Origin: Gaetbulibacter sp. S0825
GTDB lineage: Bacteria; Bacteroidota; Bacteroidia; Flavobacteriales; Flavobacteriaceae
DNA length: 64,000 bases
Reading direction: 5' to 3'
NCBI RefSeq assembly: GCF_011777505.1
Contig: NZ_JAATJT010000001.1
Coordinates: 992,001-1,056,000, forward strand
Shown here: positions 27,297-36,723 of the stretch, piece after piece
How the letters are laid out: every line of letters starts with the position of its first letter
Position numbering within the stretch: position 1 is the first letter of the stretch
The notes under the pieces: model-generated
What the model was told of the DNA's origin: nothing
Seen by the model: only the letters and a program-made list of their open reading frames with translations
Database searches by the model: none
Made by a program: the position numbers and the translations under genes

Positions 27297-28691
27297 TTAT
27301 CCAATAATCATTCCTGCAATTGTAGCCGAAATAAGAGAGGCAATAGTACCACCAATTAAAGCTTTCATTCCAAATTTTGACAAAGTTTTACGTTGTCCTG
27401 GAGCTAAAGAACCAATACCTCCAATTTGAATACCAATGGATGCGAAATTTGCAAATCCACAAAGCATATACGTTGCCATAATAATGGATTTGTTGTATGT
27501 TAAGTGAGTTGCACTAGCTGCATTTTTCAAATCTGCTAATTGAATATAACCAACAAATTCACTTGCTGCAAGTTTGATTCCTAGGAGTTGTCCCATGAGA
27601 GCCATATCTTCCTTAGCTACTCCTAAAAGCCACATTAATGGAGCAAAAGCATAGCCCAAAATAAATTCAAGTGACAAACTTTTATAAGGTGTGTTTGCTA
27701 CTATCCAATCATTTAGACCTCCTATTTGTCCTATTTGTAAAAAAATCCAATTACCCATTGCAATAAAAGCCACAAACACTAACAGCATTGCACCAACATT
27801 TACTGCTAATTTTAAACCTTCGGTTGTTCCATTGGCGATAGCATCAAGAATATTCGTTCCAATCTTCTCTTGTGAAACGGAAACATCTGAATTTATGTTT
27901 TCAGTTTGAGGGTATAATATTTTTGAGATTACTATAGCGCCTGGAGCTGCCATAACAGAAGCTGCTAAAAGATGCTTAGCATACTGTAAACGAAGAACTG
28001 GGTCATCACCTCCAAGGAAACCAATATAGGCAGCCAATACGGCACCAGCTACGGTTGCCATACCACCAATCATTACTAAAAGCATTTCAGATTTATTCAT
28101 CTTTTCTAAATATGCTTTAATTAATAGAGGTGCTTCGGTTTGACCTAGAAAAATGTTTCCAGCCACACTTAAACTTTCTGCACCAGATATTTTAAGTAAT
28201 TTAGAAAGTAACAATCCAAATGCTTTAACAATCCATTGAATAATACCTAAATAAAAGAGAACAGAAGTTAAAGCAGAAAAGAATATTATAGTCGGTAATA
28301 CTTGAAAAGCGAAAATAAAGCCAAAAGTATCCATATCAACCACCAAGCCTTCAAATAGAAACTGACTTCCTGCACGAGTAAAATCTAGCACCTTAACAAA
28401 TAGTTGTCCGACTAATTCAAAAGAATTTTGAACAAATCCAACTTTTAATACACCTATGGCAATTAATAATTGAAATGAAAGCCCAATACCAACCGTTTTC
28501 CAATTGATAGCTTTTTTATTGCTACTAAATAAATAGGCAATAAAGATAAGAGAGATCATTCCTAGAATACCTTTCCAAATACTAGTAAAAGAGGTGCCCT
28601 GACTTGGAACTATTTCAGTTAAAACTTCTTGTGCAAAAGTTGGTGTAATCACAAAAAAAATAGCTATAACAGCTAAGAAACATTTTTTCAT
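27297..28691 (-). CDS. nupC: Concentrative nucleoside transporter (CNT/NupC family)
   Basis: 464 residues from ATG at 28691 (GTG nine codons upstream is also in frame). A signal-like N-terminus (MKKCFLAVIAIFFVITPTFAQ) precedes the CNT core. Family motifs include GNIFLGQTEAPLLIKAYL, MIGGMATVAGAVLAAYIGFLG, LLAASVMAAPGAIVISKI and the C-terminal CGFANFASIGIQIGGIGSLAP. It imports nucleosides by ion symport at the inner membrane. With thyA, DHFR and two deoxynucleoside kinases it fits a salvage theme in this region. Confidence 0.93.
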   Translation of the reverse strand: MKKCFLAVIAIFFVITPTFAQEVLTEIVPSQGTSFTSIWKGILGMISLIFIAYLFSSNKKAINWKTVGIGLSFQLLIAIGVLKVGFVQNSFELVGQLFVKVLDFTRAGSQFLFEGLVVDMDTFGFIFAFQVLPTIIFFSALTSVLFYLGIIQWIVKAFGLLLSKLLKISGAESLSVAGNIFLGQTEAPLLIKAYLEKMNKSEMLLVMIGGMATVAGAVLAAYIGFLGGDDPVLRLQYAKHLLAASVMAAPGAIVISKILYPQTENINSDVSVSQEKIGTNILDAIANGTTEGLKLAVNVGAMLLVFVAFIAMGNWIFLQIGQIGGLNDWIVANTPYKSLSLEFILGYAFAPLMWLLGVAKEDMALMGQLLGIKLAASEFVGYIQLADLKNAASATHLTYNKSIIMATYMLCGFANFASIGIQIGGIGSLAPGQRKTLSKFGMKALIGGTIASLISATIAGMIIG

Positions 28692-28791
28692 AAGATTATA
28701 TTTAAAAGTGAAGGACACTCATAATAATTAGCTTTCAGTAAAATTAGAAAAGCAAGATAAGGATTTATTTTGGTATAGAAGTTAGTAAAAT

Positions 28792-29400
28792 CTAACGCTT
28801 AGACATTTCGTCTCTAATTCTTGCAGCAGTTTCGTAATCTTCGTTTGCAACAGCTTGATCTAGCATTTTTTGAAGTTCTTTTAAAGTCTTGCCTTTAAAA
28901 TTATCTTTACCTGCTGAGGTTTCGATTTCTTCGGCAAGTACTTCATCTACTAAAATATTATCAGCTTTTTCTTCATCTTCTTTATTTACTTTTAAATAAA
29001 TTCCAGCTTTATCTAGAATGTTTTTATAAGTAAATATAGGTGCTTGAAAGCGTAAAGCTAAGGCAATTGCGTCACTGGTACGTGCATCAATAATTTCCTC
29101 AATTTTGTCGCGTTCACAAATTAAACTAGAATAAAAAACACCATCTACCAACTTGTGGATAATAACTTGTTTTACTACAATATCAAATCTGTCGGAGAAA
29201 TTTTTAAATAAATCATGAGTTAGAGGTCTTGGAGGTTTTATCTCTTTTTCTAAAGCAATTGCGATAGATTGCGCTTCAAAAGCTCCAATGACGATTGGAA
29301 GTTTTCGGTCTCCATCAACTTCGCTCAAAATAAGTGCATAAGCACCATTTTGGGTTTGGCTATAAGAGATTCCTTTTATGTTAAGACGTACTAAACTCAT
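28792..29400 (-). CDS. Bifunctional nuclease (DUF151) with C-terminal UvrB/UvrC motif
   Basis: 202 residues. The N-terminal ~135 residues are the DUF151/BFN domain: LPIVIGAFEAQSIAIALE, RPLTHDLFKNF and EEIIDARTSDAIALALRFQAPIFT. The C-terminal ~35 residues (LKELQKMLDQAVANEDYETAARIRDEM) form a UvrB/UvrC interaction motif. Related proteins have DNase/RNase activity or assist stress-linked repair; the role here is inferred. Its 5' region holds a nested inverted-repeat element (29414-29545). Confidence 0.9.
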   Translation of the reverse strand: MSLVRLNIKGISYSQTQNGAYALILSEVDGDRKLPIVIGAFEAQSIAIALEKEIKPPRPLTHDLFKNFSDRFDIVVKQVIIHKLVDGVFYSSLICERDKIEEIIDARTSDAIALALRFQAPIFTYKNILDKAGIYLKVNKEDEEKADNILVDEVLAEEIETSAGKDNFKGKTLKELQKMLDQAVANEDYETAARIRDEMSKR

Positions 29401-29413
29401 AATATTTAAAAGA

Positions 29414-29545
29414 CAAAGAACTGTTTAAATTTAGACTTTACCAACTACAAAAGGTAGAATTAAGATGAACGAACCTCAAATTTCGCTAAAAGTTAGAAAT
29501 TTGAAAAGTCATGGTCATTTTAAAGAAGATTTAAACAGTTCTTTG
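29414..29545. repeat. Nested inverted-repeat element upstream of the bifunctional nuclease gene
   Basis: A perfect 17-bp inverted repeat (CAAAGAACTGTTTAAAT at 29414-29430 and its complement at 29529-29545) encloses GACTTT/AAAGTC (29434-29439/29505-29510) and a 9-bp hairpin TCAAATTTC/GAAATTTGA (29476-29484/29496-29504). TATTTAAA flanks it at 29403-29410 and 29547-29554. It could be a MITE-like insertion or a structured leader RNA of the nuclease gene. Confidence 0.6.
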
Positions 29546-29564
29546 GTATTTAAAGTTAAGAAAA

Positions 29565-30521
29565 TTATGCGTTTTGCGCTTTAAATTCTTTTAATTTTTC
29601 AATTAACTGTGGAACAACTTCAAAAGCATCACCAACTACACCATAATCTGCAGCTTTAAAGAAAGGCGCTTCAGGATCCGTGTTTATAACTACTTTTACT
29701 TTAGAAGCATTAACTCCAGCAAGATGTTGAATAGCTCCCGAAATTCCTATAGCAATATACAAGTTAGATGCCACTGGTTTTCCTGTTTGACCTACGTGTT
29801 CGCTGTGTGGTCTCCAACCAAGATCCGAAACTGGTTTTGAGCATGCTGTAGCTGCACCTAACACTTCGGCTAATTCTTCAATCATTCCCCAATTTTCAGG
29901 TCCTTTTAAACCTCGCCCACCAGATACTACAATATCTGCATCTGCAATAGATACTTTATCTGTGGCTTTATCTACCGATTGTACTTTAGTGTTAGAAGTT
30001 ATTAAACTAGGAGAAAAATCTTCAACTGTTGCACTTCCTGAGTTTTCTACTAACCCAAATGAATTACTTGAAACACCAACAACTTTTACATCTGTATTAA
30101 TTTCAGTAAAATTAAATGCTTTATTAGTGAAGGCTGTTCGTTTTACAGAAAAAGGAGATGTGCTAACAGGTGCTTCAATAACATTAGAAGCATAACCAGC
30201 GTTTAAACCTACAGCTAACAATGGAGCTAAATACTTTGAGTCTGCACTAGAACTTACAATTACAACTTTCGCATCTTCTTTTTCGGCAGCTTGTTTTAAG
30301 GCGTCTGCATAAATTTTAGCGTTGAATTCGCTTGTGTTTGTTATGTTTAATACTTTATCTACCCCATAGTTCCCCAATTCGGAAGCATCACTAACATTAA
30401 AAGTAACAGCAGTAACAGTTGTTCCCATTTGCGAAGCAACTGCTTTGGCATACGAAGCGACTTCTAGAGCTGCTTTTTTTAATTTTCCTTCTTCTGATTC
30501 TGTATATACTAAAACTGACAT
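29565..30521 (-). CDS. etfA: Electron transfer flavoprotein, alpha subunit
   Basis: 318 residues. The C-terminal FAD domain shows IVVSGGRGLKGPENWGMIEELAEVLGAATACSKP, GWRPHSEHVGQTGKPV, YIAIGISGAIQHLAGV and VINTDPEAPFFKAADYGVVGD. With EtfB it carries electrons from acyl-CoA and related dehydrogenases to the quinone pool. It follows etfB by 21 bp in one operon. Confidence 0.96.
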   Translation of the reverse strand: MSVLVYTESEEGKLKKAALEVASYAKAVASQMGTTVTAVTFNVSDASELGNYGVDKVLNITNTSEFNAKIYADALKQAAEKEDAKVVIVSSSADSKYLAPLLAVGLNAGYASNVIEAPVSTSPFSVKRTAFTNKAFNFTEINTDVKVVGVSSNSFGLVENSGSATVEDFSPSLITSNTKVQSVDKATDKVSIADADIVVSGGRGLKGPENWGMIEELAEVLGAATACSKPVSDLGWRPHSEHVGQTGKPVASNLYIAIGISGAIQHLAGVNASKVKVVINTDPEAPFFKAADYGVVGDAFEVVPQLIEKLKEFKAQNA

Positions 30522-30542
30522 GTTTTTAAATTTTGAGAATGA

Positions 30543-31289
30543 TTAAATCACTTTAGCTTCATTGTGAAGTAAGCTTACTAATTCGTCGATATTGTCTGGC
30601 GACACTAATTTCACAGCACCTTTTGGCGCAGGTTTTTCAAATTTTACAGCAGAAGTTTCTGCGCTTGCATCAACTGGTTCCAAAACGTTTAAAGGCTTTT
30701 TACGAGCCATCATAATTCCTCTCATATTCGGTATACGTAAATCACTTTCTTCAACCAATCCTTTTTGACCACCAATAATTAAAGGCAAACTCGTTGAAAT
30801 TGTTTCCTTTCCTCCATCAATTTCTCTAGTCGCAGTCGCATTAGAACCATCAACTTCTAAACCAATACAGTTATTTACAAAATTTGCATCTGTTAAAGCG
30901 GCTAACATTCCTGGAACCATTCCTCCATTGTAATCAATAGACTCACGACCAGCAATTACTAAGTCGTAACCACCATCTTGGACTACTTTTGCTAATTGTT
31001 TCGCCACAGCAAATCCATCAGTTGCATCAGTATTAACTCTAATTGCGCTATCTGCTCCAATAGCTAGTGCTTTACGTAAGGTTGGCTCAGTTTCAGTGCC
31101 TCCAATATTAACCACATCTACGCTAGCTCCTTGTTTCTCTTTAAACCACATGGCTCTTGTTAACCCAAATTCATCATTAGGGTTTATTACAAATTGAACG
31201 CCATTTGTGTCAAATTTTGTGTCACCTTCAGTAAAATTGACTTTTGAAGTTGTGTCTGGCACATGGCTAATACATACCAATATTTTCAT
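30543..31289 (-). CDS. etfB: Electron transfer flavoprotein, beta subunit
   Basis: 248 residues. It starts MKILVCISHVPDTTSKV and contains NPNDEFGLTRAMWFKEKQ, ALAIGADSAIRV and the signature region VIAGRESIDYNGGMVPGMLAALTD with RGIMMARKKPLNVL. It is the AMP-binding partner of EtfA. It is first in etfBA and diverges from pdhB across a 157-bp region containing a perfect 34-bp palindrome, a likely control site. Confidence 0.96.
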   Translation of the reverse strand: MKILVCISHVPDTTSKVNFTEGDTKFDTNGVQFVINPNDEFGLTRAMWFKEKQGASVDVVNIGGTETEPTLRKALAIGADSAIRVNTDATDGFAVAKQLAKVVQDGGYDLVIAGRESIDYNGGMVPGMLAALTDANFVNNCIGLEVDGSNATATREIDGGKETISTSLPLIIGGQKGLVEESDLRIPNMRGIMMARKKPLNVLEPVDASAETSAVKFEKPAPKGAVKLVSPDNIDELVSLLHNEAKVI

Positions 31290-31347
31290 CTTATTTATTT
31301 GATTTATTAAGTGTAAAATTTTGAGGTTACGAAGGTAATTAAAATTC

Positions 31348-31381
31348 TAATAATTTCCTATGCATGCATAGGAAATTATTA
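31348..31381. promoter_or_regulatory. Perfect 34-bp palindrome (putative operator) between etfBA and pdhB
   Basis: The half site TAATAATTTCCTATGCA at 31348-31364 is followed directly by its exact reverse complement at 31365-31381, with core TATGCATGCATA. It lacks a T run and a loop, so it reads as a protein-binding site and not a terminator. It is 59 bp from the etfB start and 66 bp from the pdhB start. Confidence 0.75.
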
Positions 31382-31416
31382 AAGTGAAGAATCTCCAATA
31401 TTTTTCTAATTATTGT

Positions 31417-31424
31417 TATTTTTG
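31417..31424 (+). promoter_or_regulatory. TAnnTTTG -7 box upstream of pdhB
   Basis: TATTTTTG matches the Bacteroidota -7 consensus and lies 22 bp before the pdhB ATG. No clear -33 TTTG is visible, so the call is tentative. Confidence 0.45.
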
Positions 31425-31446
31425 CTGTTCGATTAAAACTTTATAA

Positions 31447-32424
31447 ATGAAAACAATTCAGTTTAGAGAAGCCGTTTGTGAGGCAATGAGTGAAGAGATG
31501 CGTAGAGACGAAAGTATCTACCTAATGGGAGAAGAAGTGGCAGAATATAATGGTGCTTACAAAGCGTCAAAAGGCATGTTGGATGAATTTGGTCCAAAGC
31601 GCGTTATTGATACACCTATTGCAGAACTTGGTTTTGCAGGTATCGCAGTAGGCTCTACAATGACAGGTAATAGACCAATTGTTGAGTTTATGACGTTTAA
31701 CTTCGCCTTAGTCGGTATTGACCAAATTATAAATAACGCAGCTAAAATCAGACAAATGTCTGGCGGACAGTTTAAATGCCCAATCGTGTTTAGAGGACCT
31801 ACTGCATCAGCTGGTCAATTAGCGGCAACACACTCTCAAGCTTTTGAAAGTTGGTATGCCAACTGTCCAGGATTAAAAGTAGTAGTGCCTTCAAATCCTT
31901 ACGATACTAAAGGCTTATTAAAGGCAGCTATTAGAGATGATGACCCTGTTATTTTTATGGAAAGTGAGCAAATGTATGGCGATAAAGGGGAAGTGCCAGA
32001 AGGCGAGTATGTTTTGCCTATAGGTGTAGCTGATGTTAAAAGAGAAGGAACCGATGTGACTGTAGTATCTTTTGGAAAGATTATTAAAGAGGCGTTTAAA
32101 GCAGCCGACGAACTTGAGAAAGAAGGTGTTTCTTGTGAAGTTATCGATTTACGTACAGTTCGTCCTTTAGATATTAACACGATTTTAGAGTCGGTTAAAA
32201 AAACGAATAGACTGGTAATTTTAGAAGAAGCGTGGCCTTTTGGAAATGTATCTACTGAAATCACCTATCAAGTGCAAGAAAAAGTATTTGATTATTTAGA
32301 TGCTCCAATTCAAAAAATTAATACGGCTGATACACCAGCACCATATTCACCTGTTTTACTTGAAGAATGGTTGCCAAACAGCAACGATGTGGTAAAAGCA
32401 GTTAAAAAGGTGCTTTACAAATAA
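31447..32424 (+). CDS. pdhB: Pyruvate dehydrogenase E1 component, beta subunit
   Basis: 325 residues, a transketolase-like E1 beta chain. Motifs: REAVCEAMSEEMRRD, MGEEVAEYNGAYKASKGM, VIDTPIAELGFAGIAVG, FRGPTASAGQLAATHSQAFESWYANCPGLKVVVPS and the C-terminal VILEEAWPFGN. With E1 alpha (not in this window) and ThDP it decarboxylates pyruvate for acetyl-CoA production. It is transcribed divergently from etfBA. Confidence 0.95.
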   Translation: MKTIQFREAVCEAMSEEMRRDESIYLMGEEVAEYNGAYKASKGMLDEFGPKRVIDTPIAELGFAGIAVGSTMTGNRPIVEFMTFNFALVGIDQIINNAAKIRQMSGGQFKCPIVFRGPTASAGQLAATHSQAFESWYANCPGLKVVVPSNPYDTKGLLKAAIRDDDPVIFMESEQMYGDKGEVPEGEYVLPIGVADVKREGTDVTVVSFGKIIKEAFKAADELEKEGVSCEVIDLRTVRPLDINTILESVKKTNRLVILEEAWPFGNVSTEITYQVQEKVFDYLDAPIQKINTADTPAPYSPVLLEEWLPNSNDVVKAVKKVLYK

Positions 32425-32469
32425 AAACATATCTTTTACGTTATATAAACTTCATTAGCACGATTGTTG

Positions 32470-34974
32470 ATGAAGTTTTTTCTTATTATGAAATATAGAT
32501 TAGTAGTACTTCTTTTTTTATTCGGAATAGTTTCTGGATTCACCCAAACAAAAGTTAGTGGTCACGTGCTTGATGAGAACGACGAACCTGTGTCTTTTGC
32601 GAATGTTATTTTTAAAAATTCTTCCGAAGGAACCATCACCAACGAAAATGGACGGTTTTATTTGGAGTCCGATCAAATTTGGGAGACTATTATTGTTTCT
32701 TTTTTAGGGTATGAAACTTTGGAATTGAAACTTGATAAAAAAGTAGCTTTCGATTTAAAAATTATTTTAAAAGAGTCAGCAGCTGAACTTGATGCTGTCG
32801 TTTTAATTTCTGGGAAACAGCCAAAAAAGAATAATCCAGCCATTGACATTCTACGAAAAGTGTGGGAACATAAGCGTAAAAACGGACTTAAACAGTTTAA
32901 ACAATACGAATATGACAAATACGAAAAGGTAGAATTCGACATAAATACCATTGATAGTGCCCTTATAAAAAGCAAACTGTTTAGAGGGATGGAATTTGTG
33001 TTTGACCAAGTAGATACATCTAGTGTTACAGGTAAAACCTATTTGCCAATGTTTATTAATGAGGCGGTTTCTAAAGTATATGGCGATAATACTATTAGTA
33101 AGGAGAAAGAGGTTTTGCAGGGAAACAAAAACTCTGGATTTAGCGATAACCAAGTCATTATAGATTTTGTGGATGATTTGTATTCCGATTTTGATGTTTA
33201 CGATAATTACTTAAAGTTTTTCGACAAGAGTTTTGTTAGTCCACTCTCCAGAACTGGCATACAAACTTATAACTATGTCTTATCCGATAGTGCTTTTATA
33301 GATAACAAATGGTGTTACAATATCATTTACTATCCACGGCGTAAAAACGAATTGACGTTTAAAGGAGATTTTTGGGTGAACGATTCCACCTATGCGATTA
33401 AAGAAATTAATCTGCAAGCCACCAAAAGCGCCAATATTAACTGGGTAAAAGAAATTTATATAGAGCAAGAGTTTGAAGTCCTTAACGACTCCTTGTTTCT
33501 GGTGAAACGTGACTATATGCTATCTGATTTCGCTTTTAATAAAAAAGAAAAATCACGAGGCGTTTACGGAAAGAGAACTACCTTATTTAATAATTACATG
33601 TTCGACGTTAAAAAGGATAAAAAATTCTATGACGAAGAAGTATATTATTACGACAAGGATGTTTATGATCGAGGCGATGAATTTTGGAACGCCAACCGTT
33701 TAGAGGAGCTTAGTAAAGATGAAAAAGGGGTTTATAAAATGTTGGACACTTTAAAAACCGTCAAGAAATTTAAGCGACTCTATAATTTGGGTAGTATTTT
33801 ATCCTCTGGTTATATAGAGTTTAATAGTTTGCCATTAGATTATGGGCCCATATTTTCAACTTTTGGATTTAATGAAGTAGAAGGTATACGCTTGCGAACT
33901 GGAGTGAGAACTTACTTTGGGCGAAATGATATTTGGCGATTAGAAGGTTTTTTAGCTTATGGTTTTAGAGACGATAAATTTAAATATGGTATTTCTGGAA
34001 AATGGTTGCTCGATAAAAAGAATCGACTCATTATTTCTGGAGGTAACCGTCGTGATGTAGAGCAAATAGGAGCAAGTTTAACAACATCAACCGATGTGTT
34101 AGGACGAAGTTTAGCCTCTTCATCAGTAGTTGGGACAGGAAGTAACGACAAGCTTACGTCTATTAATTTAACCAGCGCTGCTATCGAAATGGAGCCATGG
34201 AGAAATTTGATAATGCGACTTGGTGGAAACTATCGAACCTTAGAATCGGCATCTCCAACTTTTAGTTTAGATTATAATACACCAACTGGAATCGCCTCTA
34301 AAATTGAGCAGTTTGAAACCACATTTTCTATGTCTTATTTCCCAGGACGGAAAATGACAGGTTTTGGTGTAGAACGCTATGATGCTAATGATGATTATGC
34401 ACGACTATTTGCTCAAATTAGTTTAGGAAATAAAAATATGTTTAATAGTGATTTTGATTACACGAAGTTACAATTTTCATATTTACAACCATGGCAAATA
34501 GGAGGTTTTGGACGTTTAACCACTACCATTGAAGCAGGAAAAACTATTGGCGATGTACCGCTTGGGTTATTAAGCGTCATTCCGGGAAATCAATCGTATT
34601 TTTCGATTTATAACACCTTTTCGCAGCTTGATTTTTATGAGTTTGTTACTGATACTTATGCGTCTTTACATTTAGAGCATAATTTTAACGGACGCTTTTT
34701 TTCTAGAATTCCATTATTACGTAAGTTGAATTTGCGTGAAATTATTAGTGTGCGTGGTGTTTGGGGAGAACTATCTGATGGAAATATAGCTTTGAATAGT
34801 CCAACCAATATTCCATTAGTGGCGCCTAATGATGAAATTTACTGGGAATACAGTTTGGGTGTTGGTAATATTTTTAAAATCTTTCGTTTAGACTTTAACT
34901 TTAGAGGGAACTATCTTGATAACCCTGATGCCAGAAAATTTGGGGTAACAGGAACTTTTGGGTTTCATTTTTAG
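32470..34974 (+). CDS. DUF5686-type outer-membrane protein with CarboxypepD_reg-like N-domain
   Basis: About 835 residues. A signal peptide (YRLVVLLFLFGIVSGFTQ) is followed by a carboxypeptidase-regulatory-like domain (VSGHVLDENDEPVSFANVIFKN, GRFYLESDQIWETIIVSFLGYETLEL), then a long region rich in aromatic beta strands ending in a C-terminal Phe (GTFGFHF), typical of an outer-membrane barrel. The order fits the DUF5686 family of Bacteroidota; the molecular function is unknown. The start may be ATG at 32470 or 32488; the latter puts the signal peptide at the very N-terminus. Confidence 0.85.
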   Translation: MKFFLIMKYRLVVLLFLFGIVSGFTQTKVSGHVLDENDEPVSFANVIFKNSSEGTITNENGRFYLESDQIWETIIVSFLGYETLELKLDKKVAFDLKIILKESAAELDAVVLISGKQPKKNNPAIDILRKVWEHKRKNGLKQFKQYEYDKYEKVEFDINTIDSALIKSKLFRGMEFVFDQVDTSSVTGKTYLPMFINEAVSKVYGDNTISKEKEVLQGNKNSGFSDNQVIIDFVDDLYSDFDVYDNYLKFFDKSFVSPLSRTGIQTYNYVLSDSAFIDNKWCYNIIYYPRRKNELTFKGDFWVNDSTYAIKEINLQATKSANINWVKEIYIEQEFEVLNDSLFLVKRDYMLSDFAFNKKEKSRGVYGKRTTLFNNYMFDVKKDKKFYDEEVYYYDKDVYDRGDEFWNANRLEELSKDEKGVYKMLDTLKTVKKFKRLYNLGSILSSGYIEFNSLPLDYGPIFSTFGFNEVEGIRLRTGVRTYFGRNDIWRLEGFLAYGFRDDKFKYGISGKWLLDKKNRLIISGGNRRDVEQIGASLTTSTDVLGRSLASSSVVGTGSNDKLTSINLTSAAIEMEPWRNLIMRLGGNYRTLESASPTFSLDYNTPTGIASKIEQFETTFSMSYFPGRKMTGFGVERYDANDDYARLFAQISLGNKNMFNSDFDYTKLQFSYLQPWQIGGFGRLTTTIEAGKTIGDVPLGLLSVIPGNQSYFSIYNTFSQLDFYEFVTDTYASLHLEHNFNGRFFSRIPLLRKLNLREIISVRGVWGELSDGNIALNSPTNIPLVAPNDEIYWEYSLGVGNIFKIFRLDFNFRGNYLDNPDARKFGVTGTFGFHF

Positions 34975-35000
34975 GAGATTCATTTTTATATTAATATTCG

Positions 35001-35537
35001 TCAACTATCTTCAAAATATTTTTTAAAAATGGATGTTTGTATTTTACCAATATTATTTTGTCTTGTATAATTGTAATCGTTTAAAAACACCCAAAACTCC
35101 TTTTTTATTTCTGAATCTTGATGTAATCTCAGTGTTATAGATTTGTTTTGAGATTCAATTTTAATCTCAATTTTTTCTGTTGGATGAGAATTGTGCCCTT
35201 GATAATTATCTATTAGAATTAATTGATTTTTCACATTTTTAAAAAAATCACCATCTAGTTTTTTATTATTAATTTTTAGCACAATATTCGGCTCATTTAA
35301 TAATGACTGAATCTCTTTCAAAGCTAAGTAATCCATGACAAAAAACAAGCTATAACCGACTCCCCAAACAAATACGAATACTCCAATTAATACAAGTCCA
35401 GTCTTTTTTTTGTCTTTATGTTTTTCAAATTTAGACTGATATAGGATTATGTAAATTACACCAATAAATCCGAAAAAGAATCCTGGTATTATTAGCCATT
35501 TTCCCCAAAATGAAGTAATTAAGTCTAGTTCATTCAT
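35001..35537 (-). CDS. Two-helix membrane protein of unknown function
   Basis: 178 residues with two N-terminal transmembrane helices (about 12-34 and 46-70) and a ~105-residue extramembrane domain containing LKINNKKLDGDFFKNVKNQLILIDNYQGH. I do not recognise the family. It starts 20 bp after the stop of the thioredoxin lipoprotein gene on the same strand, so it may be read from the same transcript. Confidence 0.6.
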   Translation of the reverse strand: MNELDLITSFWGKWLIIPGFFFGFIGVIYIILYQSKFEKHKDKKKTGLVLIGVFVFVWGVGYSLFFVMDYLALKEIQSLLNEPNIVLKINNKKLDGDFFKNVKNQLILIDNYQGHNSHPTEKIEIKIESQNKSITLRLHQDSEIKKEFWVFLNDYNYTRQNNIGKIQTSIFKKYFEDS

Positions 35538-35556
35538 TTCATTTTATATCACACAT

Positions 35557-36720
35557 TTATTCCAAAAGCCCATCCAATACAGTAAACGATTCTTCACTAT
35601 CGCCAACAAAACGGTATAGAATTTTGCCTTCAGGGTCTATAATAAACTTGGTTGGGAAACCTGCAACATTAAACTTCAATACAAAATCATCATCGCCATT
35701 ACCATTCATTAAATGTGTCCAAGTATAATTGTTTGGCGTAATAAATTTTTCAACTTGCTCTTTGGTATCTCCTTGGTTTACACCTAGAACTACCAACTTA
35801 TCTTTATACTTTTCTTGGTATTCTTTTACTTTAGGCATTTCGGCAATACATGGTCCACACCAAGTTCCCCAAAAGTCGATTAAGACATATTTTCCTCTTA
35901 AAGAGTTAAACTCAAAAGAATCTCCAGTAAAAGTGTTATTGGTACTGAAGTTAGCAACAGTGTTTCCAATTTTTGTAGATTTAATTCCTGCGACGCGTTT
36001 CGTTACTGCTTTGTAAAAAGGGTAGGTTTTTAAGTTATCACTAAAAGCATTGTAGGCAGTTACTGCATCATAATCAGAGACTTGATTACGCAACATCATA
36101 TCGGATAAATACCAAACAGCCGCTTCCGAATTTGGATTAGATAGTACAAACTCTTTTTTTAAAGCAACTACTTTTTCATCTAAATGCTTTATAGAATCTT
36201 CAAGGACAGATTGCCTTGGGTCATTCTTTTCTAATTTTCCTTTTTCCAATAAGTAGTTTATAGATGTATTCATTAATGGAAAAACTTTACTATTAATACT
36301 TGCTAAATCTTCATTGGCTTTTGTGCCAGAAGGATATGCGTTTATATAATCGGTTACTTTGCCATTAAAAACAATATGGTCTCCAGGGCTTGCTAAAAAA
36401 GCCAATTGAGACGATTTTACAGGATAATAACCTGTCTCTGTCCTCTTCATAGTACTCTCAACATTAGGCCAAAAGAAGATAAAAGTTGGTTGGTCAATTT
36501 TTGCTGTATAAGAGAAGCTTCCATTTTCTACAAAAATAGAATCGGATACGCGATTGCCTTCAGCATCTCTGTAGCTTCTACTCATATATTCTGTATCTAA
36601 ACCTTCTATAGTTCCAGATACTGTAAATGAATCTGCTGGAACTTTAATTTCTTCTTTGCAGGTTTGAAAAAATGCTATTGTAAAAAATGCTACGCCTAGT
36701 TTTATAAAATTCTTGATCAT
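35557..36720 (-). CDS. TlpA/ResA-like thioredoxin lipoprotein with DUF4369 N-domain
   Basis: 387 residues. Lipobox FFQTC near Cys21 predicts a lipid-anchored periplasmic protein. Residues about 30-150 fit a DUF4369-type beta domain (FTVSGTIEGLDTEYM). The C-terminal thioredoxin fold carries the active-site WCGPC (Cys288, Cys291) and the cis-Pro region AGFPTKFIIDPEG. It should reduce or oxidise disulfides outside the cytoplasm. It is 3 bp from the acylase gene upstream, suggesting co-transcription. Confidence 0.92.
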   Translation of the reverse strand: MIKNFIKLGVAFFTIAFFQTCKEEIKVPADSFTVSGTIEGLDTEYMSRSYRDAEGNRVSDSIFVENGSFSYTAKIDQPTFIFFWPNVESTMKRTETGYYPVKSSQLAFLASPGDHIVFNGKVTDYINAYPSGTKANEDLASINSKVFPLMNTSINYLLEKGKLEKNDPRQSVLEDSIKHLDEKVVALKKEFVLSNPNSEAAVWYLSDMMLRNQVSDYDAVTAYNAFSDNLKTYPFYKAVTKRVAGIKSTKIGNTVANFSTNNTFTGDSFEFNSLRGKYVLIDFWGTWCGPCIAEMPKVKEYQEKYKDKLVVLGVNQGDTKEQVEKFITPNNYTWTHLMNGNGDDDFVLKFNVAGFPTKFIIDPEGKILYRFVGDSEESFTVLDGLLE

Positions 36721-36723
36721 AAT

